57,652 bases of DNA from Bacteroidia bacterium (GTDB lineage: Bacteria > Bacteroidota > Bacteroidia > SpSt-205). The DNA lies in assembly GCA_025057135.1 (NCBI GenBank), contig JANWXY010000002.1:1-57652 (forward strand), in the 5' to 3' direction. Of the stretch, positions 31,901 through 38,814 are shown piece by piece (within the stretch, counting starts at the first letter, position 1; each line of letters starts with the position of its first letter). A model generated the notes under the pieces. The model was not told the DNA's origin and did no database searches. It worked only from the letters and a program-made list of their open reading frames with translations. The translations under genes were made by a program, and so were the position numbers.

Positions 31901-34746
31901 CCTCCATTATTACTGAAGAGGTGAGATAAGGGGAAAACAAGAGGAGAAGCGTTCGGATTGACGGGAGGTGCGCTGCCGGGGGCAGTAGTCTGATTCACGC
32001 AGGTAGCCGATGTGCCAGTAGAGTTGCCCTGAGTTCTCTGATGATCTAAATAGGCGCTCCCGGGGACGTATCTCCAACCTGCTGGTAGAGTTACATCCAC
32101 TTGTGTGGGCAGAGACCACAGGCGATATTCAAAGGGGAAGAGATTGCCTGAGCAGTAATTGGAGCAGCACGGACCGATGCTGAGGTAGTGGTATAAGTTC
32201 AAAGTGAGCGTATCACATCCCTGAGGCTCGTGCAAAATGGGGTCAGTAGTATAGAAATAGTATCCTACGAGTTCCATCGTCGCTCCCCAGCTGCCACAGG
32301 CATATCTTTGAGCCGGTGGGTGGGGAGCCAAGTCAGCGCCCAGAGCAGTTGGTAAGTTAGTAGTGTATAAGTAAGGTATAGCATTTACCGGACCTAAGAA
32401 ACCGCCAGGATTATTCGCAATAGGAACGCTGACCCGAAGCCATACCTTTACGGAGTCTCCTGGGTCCCACATAAATCCAGGAGGAACAATTCCTATTCCG
32501 GTCAATGAACTGGCACGCAGGTCCACAGCGAAACGATTGCAGTTAGGCCAGGCTCCACATAGATTGCTATTCAGTAGAGGCACTAAACCTTGATAGATAG
32601 GACCACCGCCATTTTTCCGGATGCGCACATAAGCATCTATCGGTATGAAGCGGTCGCCTTCGCTACCTAATTCCAACACCGTCCATGCATGCTGCCAAGG
32701 GCCGCCCTGCACCTGAGCTTCAAAATAAGCGGTGGCGGTATCCGTGACCATCATGCGGTCAAGCTTGATTTTCGTCATGTCAAGTGTGCCACTTCCATCG
32801 GCGATGCCGTCATTATTATTATCAGGCAGACCATAAGAGGTACGGAGGAAAGTGAAGTTTGTCATTAGCATGCCTTGCGGACAGGGGATAGGGCAGTTCA
32901 AACTAATTGTAGTCGTCTGAGGCATGCCGTAGCAAAATCCTGTCGGATTACAGCTTGGGTTCGGGTTGAAGAGAAGCTGACTTGTAATCGTAAAAGAGCC
33001 GGCAGTGCCGCAGTTCAACACAAGCGGGATGCAGACCTGGGAGTTTTTGAAGGAGCCGGTAGGCCAGGCAGTTTGCCAGTCACCGGGACGATTACTATGT
33101 GAAAAGACGGCGGTTACTGTATTGCCGACTACATTTACGCTAGAGGCTGTCCATGTGAGCTGAATGCTGGTATTATTCCAGTGCGTGCCTATCCAGTTGA
33201 TGGGTCCGCCTGCGTATGAGACACCTGGCGGCAGGGTAAATACCCACTGAAACTGATAGTTTGGAGAAGCAGGAGCGCCGCCTGTATTGAGATACCACGG
33301 ATTGGCAAACCACTCGGTATAGTTGCCAGGCTCTTCTCCCACAGTTACGCATAAGTTGAAGTTTTGACCATCATTTACTGTGCCTGGATGAGTATTTGTG
33401 AGAGGCGCGTTGAACTGTGCTCGATAGTTGCTTCCACCAGTGGCTGTATAGGATTCATTACAAGCGCCTTTGTATGAAACCTCCCATCCGACGCTACGGA
33501 TATTTGGTCGGGTAAATCCATGGCAGGCAGAAATGTCGCACAAATAGTGGTCGAATTCAATATAGAGAGTATCATTCGGGCCGAGGTTAGGAGCTTGAAG
33601 GGTGAGCTTCCGGACGACATTGGAGACGCCGAAGCAGCTTGTAGAGCCGCCCGCCTCAGCATGAAGTATGTGCCGCGGAAGGGAAGCGCCGTTGGCTCCG
33701 ATGCGTACAGTTATGCTGCCCGTATCTATTCGGGCTATCATGTTCGGGTCATACGCACTACTCGGAAACTCTGAAATGAATAAGGTGACCTTTACATTAT
33801 ACGCTGTACCAGACCCGATGTTTGCTGCTCGGAAAAGCATACGAGTTCCATTGCCGGGTTGATCACCGTAGCAGCTTTTCTCATCAATCATCACAATAGC
33901 ATTTCCGTTGGGAGGAAAACTCCCCGTGGTGATGTTAGGCGTTTGTCCGCTGGCACTTACGGTCACACCGCCCGTGGCATTTACCGTCTGACAGGTTTGG
34001 CTGTGGCAGCCCCACTGCAGCATGAAAGAAGAGCCTAACTGCGTACAGGCCTCAACGCTGTAGCTTACAGTGAAGGTTACGGATTGACCAGGGGATAAGG
34101 CCCCGAACTGTAGAGTAAGGGCATGAGCGGTATGTGAAACCACAGTTCCCCCTGAGGACCCCGTGATTACCAGGTTAGCGCCTGAGGTCTCTATGTGTTG
34201 GAAGCCGGAAATAGGAGCATTTCCAGCATTAGTTACAGTAAAAGTGCGGGTGAAAGTCGTCGGCGCCGTAGGAACGACGTGGGTCTGGTTAGTTATGACG
34301 GAATACTGTAAAGAACCGCTCGTGATGCTGTACTGATAGGAGGGGGTATAGGTATAGCTACCTCCGCCGCTCCAAGTGAGGGTATAGGTATTTTTGATTT
34401 GATTATTTTGGTCAGCGAGGAAAGGAAGCACATCGCACCCCGCATAGGCTTGGTAAGTGAAAGTGATGGACTGGGCGGGTAGAATGTCAGGCAAAGCAAA
34501 AACGGGCTGATTCTGGGGCGAGGCAGAAACTAAGGTGGCAGGAAGCGATACAGAGCCTGGCTGATACAATACGCCAGGGGGCATCTGAACTCCGAGTTGT
34601 ACGCCTGTAAGGGTGTTCGGCGTAGTATTACTGACTGTGATCTGAAAAACTCCGGGCGAGCCGCATACTTGCAGAGATGGCTCGCTCGTAGCTATCGTCT
34701 GTGCCCATAGCAGAGAGAGTCCAAGGAGGACTCGCATATAGGTCAT
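28927..34746 (-). CDS. Giant T9SS-exported surface protein with DUF11-like repeats
   Basis: A protein of 1,939 residues from the ATG at 34746, or 1,936 from the ATG at 34737, which opens the signal peptide (MRVLLGLSLLWAQ). Residues up to about 1440 are many DUF11/Ig-like beta modules with phrases such as 'FTVTNAGNAPISGFQHIE', 'VSNTSNVAASPNTF' and 'ITNLGTSSTTINDSV', and many Cys. A 'GEINSDWFNPNNWGDCELP' segment (about 1465) begins a right-handed beta-type region that is common in T9SS cargo. An Ig/FN3-like 'EIERSMDGLSWTIVG' domain and a type A sorting domain (about 1865-1939: 'IIPNPSENEAYLEL', 'GVYVVEVGELRLRWMKR') close it. It is presumably a large surface adhesin or matrix protein. It has its own promoter. 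Confidence 0.88.
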   Translation of the reverse strand: MTYMRVLLGLSLLWAQTIATSEPSLQVCGSPGVFQITVSNTTPNTLTGVQLGVQMPPGVLYQPGSVSLPATLVSASPQNQPVFALPDILPAQSITFTYQAYAGCDVLPFLADQNNQIKNTYTLTWSGGGSYTYTPSYQYSITSGSLQYSVITNQTHVVPTAPTTFTRTFTVTNAGNAPISGFQHIETSGANLVITGSSGGTVVSHTAHALTLQFGALSPGQSVTFTVSYSVEACTQLGSSFMLQWGCHSQTCQTVNATGGVTVSASGQTPNITTGSFPPNGNAIVMIDEKSCYGDQPGNGTRMLFRAANIGSGTAYNVKVTLFISEFPSSAYDPNMIARIDTGSITVRIGANGASLPRHILHAEAGGSTSCFGVSNVVRKLTLQAPNLGPNDTLYIEFDHYLCDISACHGFTRPNIRSVGWEVSYKGACNESYTATGGSNYRAQFNAPLTNTHPGTVNDGQNFNLCVTVGEEPGNYTEWFANPWYLNTGGAPASPNYQFQWVFTLPPGVSYAGGPINWIGTHWNNTSIQLTWTASSVNVVGNTVTAVFSHSNRPGDWQTAWPTGSFKNSQVCIPLVLNCGTAGSFTITSQLLFNPNPSCNPTGFCYGMPQTTTISLNCPIPCPQGMLMTNFTFLRTSYGLPDNNNDGIADGSGTLDMTKIKLDRMMVTDTATAYFEAQVQGGPWQHAWTVLELGSEGDRFIPIDAYVRIRKNGGGPIYQGLVPLLNSNLCGAWPNCNRFAVDLRASSLTGIGIVPPGFMWDPGDSVKVWLRVSVPIANNPGGFLGPVNAIPYLYTTNLPTALGADLAPHPPAQRYACGSWGATMELVGYYFYTTDPILHEPQGCDTLTLNLYHYLSIGPCCSNYCSGNLFPFEYRLWSLPTQVDVTLPAGWRYVPGSAYLDHQRTQGNSTGTSATCVNQTTAPGSAPPVNPNASPLVFPLSHLFSNNGGPHIGSDDGMFGILFFKVVPTCASVPDTALPVTYTVHFSGRLSESSSSPAPPGGVRIRYKGPRLSIQAVTNPVTATQNIVEWYVKVSNTSNVAASPNTFLFFQTQYSTLNVTQVIDAGTNLPVTPSGGYYPIGTVNPGSDRYFYVRAQIISCAPIDTLWARVGWDCGGYPTSLSNYTCLNSAPRDTLTFIPTNPLVQISSTITPNPAELCDTHTVVVTLKNAGTGYAYTPYLYFVLPTGMNLVPGSFEAAYPTGGTWTPIAAPNSFFVLRFWNLSSQIPALSSGFPHLAPNNELQIRFKVVTTCNYISGSQIAFFSAYMNVCNQLSYQISSSPVIALSNVIVPYQTDISAPNLTITGCQSVHTYTISITNLGTSSTTINDSVRVTIPAGIFVTGSTIGIQNFTPHAPTITSSGGNTILTWGLEAGHGPGTVMSFGFQFQVAPSLPAGTYPLTIQTVINANRTCGNTTCNVFYPTGTQNGTITVVRPAGLWTGEINSDWFNPNNWGDCELPTCTKDVTIPDVANDPVINGGTAYCRDITIESGAVLTITGTGQLDICRNYWLKSGATLSAQTNSHIRFTGPANNQTYRRDGTGDPYHVSVAQGTPGFRLILLSPLEFDGTLTLTQGIIDGYTHGHETYARTGSASVVTVGNTNSYISGILRRRLNNSAIDGWYYLPVGHFPSGKGYQRGQVLFSAAPSATHLTAQFLPWPGIPPTCVTQTDCGANFGTLPNLDNGYWIIERIGGTVPAYHIRLFATNYTNASGNGYAIVKRPTGSSGLFAFHGVCEGAPYDQPNQTGRLQVPDFSEFAIAQSPVPLAVQFIRVNATPKRTSVEVEFSLRQDWNLLSQHEIERSMDGLSWTIVGSLRKEDYIHREGDIGYYAWRDFGVEAGRRYFYRIRAVENTGSSYLSPVVEAVITQPGQLFATIIPNPSENEAYLELSEGGHTIRIWDATGKLVWEHWAKQERVPLPSERLSAGVYVVEVGELRLRWMKR

Positions 34747-34762
34747 ATCTCTTCAACACAGG

Positions 34763-34770
34763 CAAATATA
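34763..34770 (-). promoter_or_regulatory. -7 promoter element of the giant surface-protein gene
   Basis: The minus strand reads TATATTTG, exact to TAnnTTTG, with 16 nt to the ATG at 34746 (25 nt to 34737). A TTTG at 34797-34794 may be its -33 element, 23 nt away. Unlike the others in this window it leaves a short leader. Confidence 0.58.
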
Positions 34771-34791
34771 CGGGCTAACTGTAAACTAAGT

Positions 34792-34810
34792 TGCAAATTT
34801 ACTTTTTGCA
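34792..34810. promoter_or_regulatory. Inverted repeat over the putative -33 region
   Basis: TGCAAA (34792-34797) and TTTGCA (34805-34810) are separated by 7 nt. One arm contains the candidate -33 TTTG of the giant gene. This may be an operator, or chance in an AT-rich spacer. Confidence 0.3.
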
Positions 34811-34947
34811 TCGGTAAAATGTGCTGATTTCCAGTGCCTAATAACACATGCGTAGATAGTTACAGGCTTGCGAGTTGCCAGGTCATCCTAAGAGCAGAGG
34901 CTTTACGCCATGAGTCGGCACAAGGTATAAGCGCTAATATCGCATAC

Positions 34948-35274
34948 ATGCTTACATGGGATAGGTTAGCTGTTGAGGTAGAGCGACGCTTTGGCGCTGA
35001 AATCTCTGAGGAACTGCTTCTATTTTTAGTGGGGCTCAACCGCATGGGAAGGTTTCCAGAGGGAGAAGAAAAGTTAGTCAAACTTGAACTCATTCAGTTA
35101 GGTACTTTGGTGATTTTAGAGCGAGCGGGCTATATGCGAGAAATAGGCGTAGATGCGGAAGGCTGGCCGCAGTGGCAGCGGCTGCGCCCTTTACCCTCAT
35201 GGACCCCAGGAGAGCAGCGTGCTTTTCTTAGGGAAGGACTTATTCGGTATTTTGCAGAGATTTGGGAACTTTGA
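34948..35274 (+). CDS. Small hypothetical protein upstream of metF
   Basis: I do not recognise this protein of 108 residues from the ATG at 34948 (MLTWDRLAVEVERRFG). It is mostly helical and acidic, with 'EELLLFLVGLNRMGRFPEGEEKLVKLELIQLGTLVILERAGY' in two parts and 'LREGLIRYFAEIW' at the end, and no membrane segment. The frame extends to 34834, but the added residues lack coding character. A weak TAATATCG lies 5 nt before the ATG. It precedes metF by 8 nt and is the first gene of the metF-DUF1684-engB-pyk-kinase series. Confidence 0.62.
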   Translation: MLTWDRLAVEVERRFGAEISEELLLFLVGLNRMGRFPEGEEKLVKLELIQLGTLVILERAGYMREIGVDAEGWPQWQRLRPLPSWTPGEQRAFLREGLIRYFAEIWEL

Positions 35275-35282
35275 GGCATCTT

Positions 35283-36236
35283 ATGCAAGTCGCAGAAATC
35301 TTAGCCACAGCTCAGGCGCCTTTTATTAGCGTGGAGATTATCCCGCCTCGGCGGGGCAGCAGCATCCGACAAGTATATGATGCCGTAGAAAGCCTCATTC
35401 CACATCGTCCTCGCTATATCAATATCACCAGTCATGCTGCTGAAGTCGTTTGGCAAGAGCAGCCTGACGGTACCTTCAAGCGCCGAGTTAAGCGCCGCAG
35501 CCCTGGTACTTTCGGTATCTGTGCAGTTATCAAACACAAGTATGGGATTGAGCCTGTACCGCACTTGCTCTGTCATGGCTTCACTCGGGAGGAGACAGAA
35601 GATGCGCTTATAGAGCTCCACTATCTCGGTGTGGAAAATGTTCTCGCTCTTCAAGGAGAGGAAAAATACGCTCGTCCGCCTCGTCCTGACCGTACCGTCA
35701 ATCAGTATGCTTACGAACTGGTAGAACAAATCACAGCTATGAATAAAGGCCGCTACTTAGATGATCTCACCGATGCCCAGCCGACCAACTTCTGCATAGG
35801 AGTAGCGGCATACCCAGAGAAGCATTACCAGGCGCCTAACTTAGCTTTTGATATTATCAACTTGCGACGCAAACAGGAAGCTGGCGCAAGCTACGCAATC
35901 ACGCAAATGTTTTTTGATAATGCTGTATATTATGACTTCGTAGAACGGGCTCGTCACATGGGCGTTTCTATTCCTATCGTTCCTGGCATTAAGATATTGA
36001 CTAAGCGAGATCATGTGTATTCTTTGCCTCGCTCGTTTCACATTTCCATCCCTGAAACACTTACCCATGCGGTGCTGTCAGCTCGGGATGATCGAGAGGT
36101 ATTAGAGATTGGATTAGAATGGGCCTATCAACAAGCGATCGACCTGCTCGCCCACGGCGTCAAGAATCTGCATTTTTACACCATGCTTTATACGAAGCCT
36201 CTTTTGCGACTCATGGATCGGCTTAAATTGGATTGA
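35283..36236 (+). CDS. metF: 5,10-Methylenetetrahydrofolate reductase
   Basis: A 317-residue FAD TIM-barrel enzyme that reduces methylene-THF to methyl-THF for methionine synthesis. Visible blocks are 'ISVEIIPPRRGSSIRQVYD' (the catalytic Glu region), 'YINITSHAA', 'VPHLLCHGFTREETEDAL', 'LGVENVLALQGE', 'FCIGVAAYPEKHYQAPN', 'LRRKQEAGASYAITQMFFDNAVYYDF' in two parts, and 'PIVPGIKIL'. The start ATG at 35283 fits the family N-terminus; a TTG at 35262 is possible but adds little. Its stop overlaps the DUF1684 start (TGATG). Confidence 0.95.
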   Translation: MQVAEILATAQAPFISVEIIPPRRGSSIRQVYDAVESLIPHRPRYINITSHAAEVVWQEQPDGTFKRRVKRRSPGTFGICAVIKHKYGIEPVPHLLCHGFTREETEDALIELHYLGVENVLALQGEEKYARPPRPDRTVNQYAYELVEQITAMNKGRYLDDLTDAQPTNFCIGVAAYPEKHYQAPNLAFDIINLRRKQEAGASYAITQMFFDNAVYYDFVERARHMGVSIPIVPGIKILTKRDHVYSLPRSFHISIPETLTHAVLSARDDREVLEIGLEWAYQQAIDLLAHGVKNLHFYTMLYTKPLLRLMDRLKLD

Positions 36237-36838
36237 TGCGTCGGGTATTCTGGATGGGCTTGTTAGTTGTGGGGGTCGTAGTTGGCCTGCTCCTTTTGCC
36301 GAAACGGTCACCAGAGAAGCAGCCTTTTGACGGCCTTTGTAGTTTAGGCGGTGGGAATTACTTTTACACTTTGGAGCAGTTGCGACGGCAAAAAGACAGC
36401 CTCTTCAAGAGCTCCGACCGTTCTCCGATTCCTTCGGAGCAGCGAGAGCGGTTTTCCAAGCTGAATTATTTCTCCGTGGATAGCATGTGGCGATTGCAGG
36501 GACGATATATCCCCCTCCCTAATGCCCTTGCTCCTGTGGTGGGTAGGGTAGAAGTGGAACTGCCCTCTTTGGATTCCTGCACTAAGCCTGCGCGTCTCCT
36601 CGTGTATGGAGGAAAGGGAGGAGAAACCTACATCGCTTTTTGGGATTCAACAGCTGCCTATGGTCTTACGTATGAAGGGGGGCGATACGTTCCAGTAGAG
36701 ATACAGGGGCAGAGCGCCTGTTTAGACTTCAATCGGGCTTATTTTCCCTACTGTGCCTATAATCCCAACTACATTTGTCTGCCGTATCCGCCAGAAAATC
36801 GCATTTGTCTCCCTATAAGGGCCGGAGAAAGGTGGTAA
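36236..36838 (+). CDS. DUF1684 protein with N-terminal membrane anchor
   Basis: A 200-residue protein. A signal or anchor helix ('VFWMGLLVVGVVVGLLLLPKR') is followed by a DUF1684 domain: 'YFSVDSMWRLQGRYIPLP', 'GGETYIAFWDSTAAYGLTYEGGRYVPV' in two parts, and the conserved end 'CLDFNRAYFPYCAYNPNYICL...PPENR...IRAGE'. The family is widespread in Bacteroidota and halophiles but its biochemical role is unknown. It overlaps metF and lies 3 nt before engB. Confidence 0.85.
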   Translation: MRRVFWMGLLVVGVVVGLLLLPKRSPEKQPFDGLCSLGGGNYFYTLEQLRRQKDSLFKSSDRSPIPSEQRERFSKLNYFSVDSMWRLQGRYIPLPNALAPVVGRVEVELPSLDSCTKPARLLVYGGKGGETYIAFWDSTAAYGLTYEGGRYVPVEIQGQSACLDFNRAYFPYCAYNPNYICLPYPPENRICLPIRAGERW

Positions 36839-36841
36839 GCT

Positions 36842-37402
36842 ATGGTACGCAGTTATCACTTTGGAGACAGGGTGCCAAATAAGCCTGTGGTAGCGCTCTC
36901 TGGCCGTTCTAATGTAGGCAAGTCTTCCCTCCTAAATCGCCTTCTCGGCTACAATACAGCGCCTGTTAGCCAGCGGCCCGGATGTACCCATGCAGTACGG
37001 CTATATGAGCTGCCGAATGAAGCCCTTTTGTGGGCGGATATGCCCGGCTATGGTTATGCAGCTGTAGCGCGAGTGGAGCGATATAGCTGGCGTCGAGAGG
37101 TACTCAGATTTATTGAAGAGGTTCGTCCGCTGGTATGCGTACTCATAGATAGTCGCCTGCCGCCTCAGAGATTAGATAAAGAGTGGATAGAAGTGCTTCG
37201 CGCCCGTGACATTCGCTATATCCTCGTAGCGAATAAAGCTGATAAGCTCAATCAGTCTATGCGATACCATCAGCGCCGGAGGTTATTTAGTGCATTTGAA
37301 GGCGCCTTGTGGCAAACTTTCGTTTCGGCACATACACAGGAGGGCGTACAGCTTCTGAGAGCTTGGGTAAATGACTACTTTACTTCTCAGCAAACGCTAT
37401 GA
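36842..37402 (+). CDS. engB: Ribosome biogenesis GTPase EngB (YsxC/YihA)
   Basis: A 186-residue TRAFAC GTPase needed for 50S subunit assembly. G1 is 'LSGRSNVGKSSLLNRLL', G2 lies in 'QRPGCTHAV', G3 is 'WADMPGYGYA' and G4 is 'VANKADKL'. The size is typical. The G2 segment differs slightly from the usual 'TPGKTQ', with Cys in place of Lys. It overlaps pyk by 4 nt, so a ribosome-assembly factor is coupled to glycolysis here. Confidence 0.95.
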   Translation: MVRSYHFGDRVPNKPVVALSGRSNVGKSSLLNRLLGYNTAPVSQRPGCTHAVRLYELPNEALLWADMPGYGYAAVARVERYSWRREVLRFIEEVRPLVCVLIDSRLPPQRLDKEWIEVLRARDIRYILVANKADKLNQSMRYHQRRRLFSAFEGALWQTFVSAHTQEGVQLLRAWVNDYFTSQQTL

Positions 37403-38814
37403 TTTCTTACAATAGAGCGAAAATCATCGCTACTGCTGGTCCCGCATGCGAGTCTGAGGAGGTGCTCAGGCAGCTCATAGAAGCGGGGGTGGATGTCATT
37501 CGGCTTAACCTCAGCCACGGTACATGGGAAACTCATGTGGAAGTCATCAACAAAGTGCGTCGCCTCAATCTCCAGTTAGGCACGCGAGTAGCTTTATTAG
37601 CAGACCTCCAAGGGCCAAAGATGCGAGTAGGCAAGCTACCGCAAGCGGTGCCTATTCGCCCGGGGGATGTGATCACTTTTTCCACCCGTCCAGATGCAAA
37701 TAGTTTGCCTGTGGAATACGAGACCTTAGCTCAGGATGTACAAAAAGGGGATATTGTGCTGGTAGAAGATGGGCGGGTTCGCCTACGCGTACTGGAAACG
37801 GATAAAAAGAGCACCGTCAAGTTAGAAGTAATAGCAGGGGATCGCATTGGCAGCCGCAAAGGTATCAACTTACCGGGGCGTCCGATTTCGCTGCCGACTT
37901 TATCAGACAAAGATTGGGGGGACCTCGTGGAGGCTATTCGCCAAGAGGTAGATTGGGTAGCCATATCGTTTGTTAGATATCCTTCTGATATTCAGATGGT
38001 TCAGCATACCCTTCGGCGCTTTGGCTCAAGCATACGAGTGATGGCTAAGATTGAGCGTCCTGAGGCCCTGGAAAACTTAGAAGAAATTGTAGCGCTTAGT
38101 GATGGGGTCATGGTGGCTCGTGGAGATTTAGGGGTGGAAATTCCAGTAGAGGAGGTACCTTTTTGGCAAAAGCGCATTATTCGTACCTGCAATACCATGG
38201 GCAAACCCGTAGTGGTAGCCACTCAAATGCTGGAGAGTATGATTCAGAATCTAACACCCACCAGAGCAGAAGTTACAGATGTCGCAAATGCAGTGCTGGA
38301 TGGGGCAGACGCCGTTATGCTAAGCGGAGAAACCTCGGTGGGGGCTTTTCCTGTGGAGGCTGTTCGGCAAATGCAGCGCGTTCTGTATCAAGCTGAAAAA
38401 GAACCTCAGATTTATCGCTTTTCTGGGCAGCCGAGTCCAAGTTCGCCGACCTATCATTCAGATGCGGTGTGCTGGACGGCATGTACTTTGGCTTCGGAAG
38501 TAGGGGCACGGGCGCTGGTGGGGCTGACTTACTCGGGATATACGGCATTTCAACTCGCCCGATGGCGACCGCAGACAGATATATTCATTTTCACGCCTAA
38601 CTCGCGCATCCTGAGCAGCCTCAATCTCCTGTGGGGAGTGCGGGCCTATTACTATCGGCGGCATGAACGAACCTTTGAAACTATTCAGGATATCCTTCAT
38701 ATATTGCGAGATTTGGGACATGTAGAGTCGGGTGATACTGTTATCTTTACTGTATCCATGCCTCTGCGTGCCCGTCTCCGCACGAACACCCTGCACATAG
38801 CTCGTGTGCAGTGA
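37399..38814 (+). CDS. pyk: Pyruvate kinase
   Basis: A 471-residue glycolytic enzyme (phosphoenolpyruvate + ADP to pyruvate + ATP). Motifs are 'KIIATAGPAC', 'RLNLSHGT', 'LLADLQGPKMRVG', 'WVAISFVRYPSD', 'VMAKIERPEALENLEEIV' and the signature 'GVMVARGDLGVEIPVEEVP'. Also present are 'MGKPVVVATQMLESMI', the divalent-metal 'ARGDLG' and 'AVMLSGETSVGAFPVEAV'. The 'TRAEVTDVANAVLDGADA' block is complete. It ends with a GTGA overlap that couples it to the sensor kinase gene. Confidence 0.96.
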   Translation: MISYNRAKIIATAGPACESEEVLRQLIEAGVDVIRLNLSHGTWETHVEVINKVRRLNLQLGTRVALLADLQGPKMRVGKLPQAVPIRPGDVITFSTRPDANSLPVEYETLAQDVQKGDIVLVEDGRVRLRVLETDKKSTVKLEVIAGDRIGSRKGINLPGRPISLPTLSDKDWGDLVEAIRQEVDWVAISFVRYPSDIQMVQHTLRRFGSSIRVMAKIERPEALENLEEIVALSDGVMVARGDLGVEIPVEEVPFWQKRIIRTCNTMGKPVVVATQMLESMIQNLTPTRAEVTDVANAVLDGADAVMLSGETSVGAFPVEAVRQMQRVLYQAEKEPQIYRFSGQPSPSSPTYHSDAVCWTACTLASEVGARALVGLTYSGYTAFQLARWRPQTDIFIFTPNSRILSSLNLLWGVRAYYYRRHERTFETIQDILHILRDLGHVESGDTVIFTVSMPLRARLRTNTLHIARVQ

